Below are positions 60,096 to 64,000 of a DNA stretch of 64,000 bases, piece after piece. The DNA is from Caulobacter sp. (GTDB lineage Bacteria > Pseudomonadota > Alphaproteobacteria > Caulobacterales > Caulobacteraceae). The notes under the pieces were generated by a model. The model was not told the origin of the DNA, made no database searches, and worked only from the letters and a program-made list of their open reading frames with translations. Location: assembly GCF_017744445.1 (NCBI RefSeq), contig NZ_JAGIBH010000008.1, positions 62,001-126,000 on the forward strand, written 5' to 3'. Position numbers and translations under genes: made by a program. Every line of letters starts with the position of its first letter. Positions within the stretch are counted from its first letter, which is position 1.

Positions 60096-62660
60096 CTAGA
60101 AGTTATATCCCACCGACAGCCGCACCGACCGGCCCAGGATCGGGCGAGCATTGGCGCCGCTGGTGGAACGCGGATCGCCCTCGGTCAGGCCATGGCTGTC
60201 GGTCAGATTGTCGGCGGCCACCTGGACGCTGAAATCGCCGACATTGAAGATCGCGCCCAGGTCGACCTTGGTGTAGCCGTTGAGCTTCTGGGTGTTGGCG
60301 TTGTCGCCCCAGCGATCGTCCACCGCGCTGACCGTGCCGTAGAAGGTGGTGGCCACCTCGCCGAAGCGGACATCGTAGCTGGGCGTGAAGCGGATCTGCC
60401 AGTTGGGCTGGCGCTGGGCGCTGTTGCCCTTGTTGGCCACGATCGAGGACTTCTTGATCTCGGTCTTCTGCAGAGTGCCGTTCAGCGCCAGCGACAGGCC
60501 GAAGTCCGAGCGCCAGCGGCCGTCCAGCTCGATGCCGCGCGCCTTGTTGCTGTTGGTCTCCAGCGTCCCGCCGACATCGGCGAACTTGGCGCCGTCGAAG
60601 CTGTTGGCGAAGCCCGTGGCGTACAGCTCGAACGGCCCCGAGCGCAGCTTGTAGCCCAGCTCGTACTGCTTGACCGACAGGATGTCGTTCAGGTTTTCGC
60701 GGAAGTTGTCGAAGCTCGGGAACTTGTACCCCTTGGAGTAGCGCGCGAAGACGCCCGAGGTCTCGTTCAGGTCATAGTTCAGGCCGGCCGTGTAGGAGAG
60801 CTTGCTCTTGCTGTAGTCGACCGTGCGGATGGCCAAGCCGTCCGGATAGCCATTGCCGTCGTCCACGACATAGTCGGTGTCGAAGGTCTCGTGGCGCACG
60901 CCCACGTCCAGGCGCAGGGCCTGGCTGATCTTCCAGCTGTCGGCCAGGTAGAAGGCGTTGACCTTGCCGTCGCCATTCGAGGTCAGGCCGTAGTTCCAGC
61001 ACCCGGCGCCGCTGCCGGCCGTGACAAGGTTGGCGCAAGAGACATTGGCCGCCAGGTAGTCGCCATTGGCCTTCACCTGCATCGGCTTGAAGTTGCCGAT
61101 GGTCCAGAAGTCGTCCGACGAGAAGCTCGACGCGTAGTAGCCGGCCGAGACCGAGTGGTCGCCGATGGTCTTGCTGATACTGAAGTCGTTGACGAAGGCC
61201 TCGATGTCCTTCTCGACGATCCACGCGCCCCAGCTCTGGACGTAGTCGCCCGCGCCCAGGGTCGCGCCGCCGCGCAGGCGGACCGGGCCGCCGATGAGGC
61301 CGGCGACCGAGGCCGCCGTCACCGCTCCGCCGTCGGGCACCAGGCCGTAGGTGTCGGCGCTGCCCTTGGTGAAGCTGAAGCGGTCGCGGATGGTCCAGCC
61401 GTCGCCGAACTCGTGCTCGAAACTGCCGCCGGCGACGTAGCCCTTCCAGCCCCGGCCGTGGGCCAGATCGAAGTCGCGGGTGCGACCGTTGGCGTGGACC
61501 TGCAGGGTCTGCTGGCGCGACAGCTCGCCCAGCTGAGTATATTCGCCCTTGTCGATGCCGGGCACATTGACCGCGAACGGCAGGTACCAGGCGCCGTGGT
61601 CGTCGGTGAAGCGGGCGTAGACATTGACCTTCCCGCGATCCAGCCGCTTGGTCAGGTTGACCGTGAACTGCTGGCCCTTTTCGCTGTCGAACTGGGTGTC
61701 GCGGATGCCCGGCGAGCGGGTTACGTAGCCGCCGGCCATGAAGTAGAGATCGTCGGCCAACTTGCCGCTCATCACCCCGTCCACGCGCCGCAGGCCGTAG
61801 TCGGAGGTCGCAGCCTTGATCAGACCTTTCGTTTCCGGCCCGCCCTCTTTGAGCATGAAGTTGGTCGTCAGGCCCGGCTGGCCGTTCGAGAAGATCGGGT
61901 TGGGACCGCCACGCAGAGCTTCCATCCGCGAGATGGTCTCGTCGACGCGGAAGATCGACGAGTTCTCCAGGAACGACAGCGTCGAGGGCGGATAGATCGG
62001 CGAGCCCTGAAGCTGGATGGTCAGGAACTCGGCGTCGCCGGTGGCCGGGAAGCCGCGCACGAAGACGTTGGCGCCGGCCACGCCGCCCGAGGTCTCGACC
62101 CAGACGCCGGGCACCAGCGACAGCAGCTCGGCGCTGCTCTTGGGCGAGGCTTTCAGGATGTCCTGGGCGTTGACGGTGGTGACCGCGAAGCTGGCCGACA
62201 GCTTGTCGATGCCGGCGCCGCCGGGCGTACCGACGACGATCACTTCCTCGACTTCGGCCGGCTCTTCGGGGCGGCTTTGTTCTACGGCGGTGGCGGGCGA
62301 GGCCGACTGGCCGGCGGCACTGGCGGTGACCAAGAGCGGCCGCTCGCGGATAGCGTAGACGCCGCTGGCGGTCGCCTGAACCACCAGGTTCGAGCCCGAT
62401 AGCAGGCGCGAAAGCCCCTCGTCGGCGGTATAGGCGCCCTTCAGCTTGGGAGCCTTCTTGCCGCGCGTCAGGCTCTCGTCGAAGGCCAGCTGCTTGCCCG
62501 AGGCGCGGCCGAAGGCGCGCAGGGCGCCGGCCAGGTCCTGGGCCGGAATGTCGAAGGCTTGTTCACGGGCTTGCGCCGAGACCGCGCCCGGCGCGGCCAG
62601 GGCCATCAGCACGGCCGCCGAAGCGCCCAGCAGCCAGCGTTGGTCGAAAGACTTGCTCAT
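60096..62660 (-). CDS. TonB-dependent receptor with STN signalling domain
   Basis: The 854-aa product has a signal peptide ending near VSA, then an STN domain (about 35-100: AFDIPAQDLAGALRAFGRAS, LKGAYTADEGLSRLLSGSNL). The TonB-box-like EVEEVIVVGTPGG, a plug (GANVFVRGFPATGDAEFLTI) and a barrel ending in SVRLSVGYNF follow. The STN domain contacts a FecR-type regulator in the periplasm, so this is a transducer that both imports its ligand and signals. FecR and an ECF sigma factor are encoded just upstream, and a trehalase just downstream, suggesting trehalose or a related sugar as ligand (inference). Confidence 0.94.
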   Translation of the reverse strand: MSKSFDQRWLLGASAAVLMALAAPGAVSAQAREQAFDIPAQDLAGALRAFGRASGKQLAFDESLTRGKKAPKLKGAYTADEGLSRLLSGSNLVVQATASGVYAIRERPLLVTASAAGQSASPATAVEQSRPEEPAEVEEVIVVGTPGGAGIDKLSASFAVTTVNAQDILKASPKSSAELLSLVPGVWVETSGGVAGANVFVRGFPATGDAEFLTIQLQGSPIYPPSTLSFLENSSIFRVDETISRMEALRGGPNPIFSNGQPGLTTNFMLKEGGPETKGLIKAATSDYGLRRVDGVMSGKLADDLYFMAGGYVTRSPGIRDTQFDSEKGQQFTVNLTKRLDRGKVNVYARFTDDHGAWYLPFAVNVPGIDKGEYTQLGELSRQQTLQVHANGRTRDFDLAHGRGWKGYVAGGSFEHEFGDGWTIRDRFSFTKGSADTYGLVPDGGAVTAASVAGLIGGPVRLRGGATLGAGDYVQSWGAWIVEKDIEAFVNDFSISKTIGDHSVSAGYYASSFSSDDFWTIGNFKPMQVKANGDYLAANVSCANLVTAGSGAGCWNYGLTSNGDGKVNAFYLADSWKISQALRLDVGVRHETFDTDYVVDDGNGYPDGLAIRTVDYSKSKLSYTAGLNYDLNETSGVFARYSKGYKFPSFDNFRENLNDILSVKQYELGYKLRSGPFELYATGFANSFDGAKFADVGGTLETNSNKARGIELDGRWRSDFGLSLALNGTLQKTEIKKSSIVANKGNSAQRQPNWQIRFTPSYDVRFGEVATTFYGTVSAVDDRWGDNANTQKLNGYTKVDLGAIFNVGDFSVQVAADNLTDSHGLTEGDPRSTSGANARPILGRSVRLSVGYNF

Positions 62661-62717
62661 ACGTCCCTCCCTGCGCCGCTTGTTTTGTCTATCGGCGCTT
62701 TCGGTAAGTGAGACGCC

Positions 62718-63806
62718 TCACTCCACCGAGGACTCACCGCCTTCGGTGAAGTTTTTTGGCTGGCGTTGGAAAGCCCGCAGCACGGTCTCGCCGCCCTGCC
62801 CGCTCACCGCGCGGACGGGCAGCACGGCGGTGACGCCGTCGATGAAGGCGCGCGTGTCGCCCGAGGTGAAGACGCCGCTGATCCGCAAGGAGGCGACGGC
62901 CGGATCGCCGATCCGCAGCTTGTCGCGGGCGTACCGGTTCACGCGTTCGACGGCCAGCGACATGGGCTCGTCCTGGAAGACCAACTGCCCGGTCTCCCAG
63001 GCGCCGGCGCGCAGCGGGTCGGTGGGCGAGACGGAGGCGGCCTCGGAATTGACCTGGGCGACCAGCTCGTGGTCGGGGGTCAACGACTTCTCGGTCGGCG
63101 CGCCGTTGACCCGCAGCAGCGGCGGCGGACGGCCCTTGGCGCCCTCGCCGTCCAGCACGGCCACGTGCCCCTCGTAGAGCACCACCCGCATCTGGTCAGC
63201 GACGCGCTCGACGCTGAAGGTGGTGCCGGTGGCGACCACAAGCTTGCCGCCGGCCGCGACCGAGAACGGCCGCAGCGGATCCTTGGCCACCGCGAACTTG
63301 GCGCGGCCCTGCTCCAGCCACAGGCGGCGACGGTCGCCGTCGTAGCGGACCTTCAGCACGGTGTCGGCGTCCAGCGAGGCGCGCGAGCCGTCGGCCAGCT
63401 CGACGATGCGCCGCTCGCCCTCGGTGGTGCGATAGACGTCCGGCAGGCCGGCGCGCCAGGTCAAAACCCCACCGAGCGCGACGGCGGCGACCACCGCGGC
63501 GGCGGCGCTCCAGATCGCCACGCGCGGACCGGGCTTGCGGCTCCACTGCTTACGCTGAGCGCGGCGCAGGTCGTTCAGCGCCTCGCCGCGCAGGGCGATC
63601 ATGCCGGGCAGCGAGGCCTGCTTGTCCACGGCTCGCCAGGCGGCGACGGCGTCTTCCAGCAGCTCGCGGTGCGTCGGATCGGCGGCGAACCAGGCGTCCA
63701 GGTCAGCTTGCTCGGCGGGCGAGAGGTCGCCTTCCGACAGGCGCACGCACCATTCGGCGGCGGCGTCCGCGGCGAGGTCCAGCTTGTCGTCCATCGCCTC
63801 GCTCAT
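62718..63806 (-). CDS. FecR-type anti-sigma/sigma-regulator
   Basis: The 362-aa product has a cytoplasmic DUF4880 domain (AAAEWCVRLSEGDLSPAEQA, LDAWFAADPTHRELLEDAVA). One membrane segment follows (about 95-117, VAIWSAAAAVVAAVALGG), then a periplasmic FecR domain (VYRTTEGERRIVELADGSRA, LWLEQGRAKFAVAKDPLRPF). It would hold the ECF sigma factor and receive the signal from the STN domain of the downstream receptor. Its ATG overlaps the sigma factor stop (ATGA). The next gene, the receptor, begins 57 bp downstream. Confidence 0.92.
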   Translation of the reverse strand: MSEAMDDKLDLAADAAAEWCVRLSEGDLSPAEQADLDAWFAADPTHRELLEDAVAAWRAVDKQASLPGMIALRGEALNDLRRAQRKQWSRKPGPRVAIWSAAAAVVAAVALGGVLTWRAGLPDVYRTTEGERRIVELADGSRASLDADTVLKVRYDGDRRRLWLEQGRAKFAVAKDPLRPFSVAAGGKLVVATGTTFSVERVADQMRVVLYEGHVAVLDGEGAKGRPPPLLRVNGAPTEKSLTPDHELVAQVNSEAASVSPTDPLRAGAWETGQLVFQDEPMSLAVERVNRYARDKLRIGDPAVASLRISGVFTSGDTRAFIDGVTAVLPVRAVSGQGGETVLRAFQRQPKNFTEGGESSVE

Positions 63807-64000
63807 GGGTTCGCCCTCAGGCGTCGCGTCAAATGGCCCATGGCCTTGAGGATGTGTTTCTGCACGCCGCTGGTGGTCATGCCGTAGAGGGTGGCGAGCT
63901 CAGCCTGCTTCATGCCTTCCAGACGATACAGCAGGAAGATGGCCCGCGTCCGCTCGGGCAGCTCGCGCAGGGCGCGGGAGACTTCGCCCAGGTCCTCGCG
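63803..64000 (-). CDS. ECF sigma factor, C-terminal part cut by the window edge
   Basis: The last 65 residues of a sigma factor are visible, corresponding to region 4: LRELPERTRAIFLLYRLEGM followed by a helix-turn-helix (QAELATLYGMTTSGVQKHIL) and a basic tail (TRRLRANP). The TGA overlaps the ATG of the FecR gene. Together with FecR and the STN receptor it forms a cell-surface signalling cascade; the N-terminal region 2 lies outside the window. Confidence 0.88.
   Translation of the reverse strand, partial: REDLGEVSRALRELPERTRAIFLLYRLEGMKQAELATLYGMTTSGVQKHILKAMGHLTRRLRANP

Noticed and set aside
60084-62402. 772-aa plus-strand open frame opposite the STN receptor
   Set aside because: Antisense shadow of the receptor gene; no start signal or domain.
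1-64000. CRISPR array, tRNA, rRNA, insertion sequence or prophage
   Set aside because: No regularly spaced direct repeats, cloverleaf genes with a typical T-arm, transposase or phage structural genes were seen. The four-arm repeat at 58266-58368 lacks tRNA conserved bases.

Overview
The window is high-GC DNA that reads like a Caulobacterales genome, most likely Caulobacter. The evidence is the density of TonB-dependent receptors (five complete), a MucR/Ros-type regulator, C4-dicarboxylate genes, many overlapping two-component pairs, and ATGA/GTGA start-stop overlaps. The genus is an inference from gene content; no rRNA, tRNA, CRISPR array, insertion sequence, prophage or replication origin was seen.

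Layout. 1-6.2 kb: a phosphate/phytate block. A TonB receptor, a PhoD-type phosphatase, an ECF sigma factor and the start of a FecR anti-sigma factor read leftwards; a secreted beta-propeller phytase diverges from the receptor. 6.2-12.7 kb: a sulfatase regulon. A receptor and a Cys-type sulfatase, a LacI-type regulator and a formylglycine-generating enzyme are tied together by three copies of one 14-bp palindrome. 12.7-14.4 kb: a frameshifted S41 peptidase gene and a GAF-domain protein. 14.4-22.2 kb: four consecutive exported DUF11-type proteins, one of 1674 aa ending in a predicted outer-membrane barrel, opposite a LuxR-type response regulator. 23.2-34.1 kb: carboxylesterase, alpha/beta hydrolase, receptor and dctA in one direction, dctB-dctD diverging. 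34-40.7 kb: ilvD/LysR, TetR/O-methyltransferase, and a PepSY-response regulator-histidine kinase operon. 40.7-50.2 kb: RpiR regulator, dual-domain phytase, small exported proteins, an OmpR/histidine kinase pair, carbonic anhydrase plus SulP transporter, MucR. 50.4-55.7 kb: class A PBP, an internally deleted TetR pseudogene, thioesterase, DUF1636 protein, phytase-like protein. 55.9-64 kb: a receptor, then ECF sigma (partial), FecR, STN-containing receptor and trehalase reading leftwards.

How it fits together. The common theme is outer-membrane uptake of substrates coupled to periplasmic hydrolases: phytate/organophosphate, sulfated substrates, esterified compounds, and a trehalose-type substrate. 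At every junction where a receptor gene is followed on the same strand by a hydrolase gene there is a strong hairpin, which suggests a shared way of making much receptor and less enzyme. The best leads for something undescribed are the DUF11/beta-barrel surface operon and the receptor-hairpin-enzyme arrangement; the sulfatase regulon is the best supported regulatory circuit.
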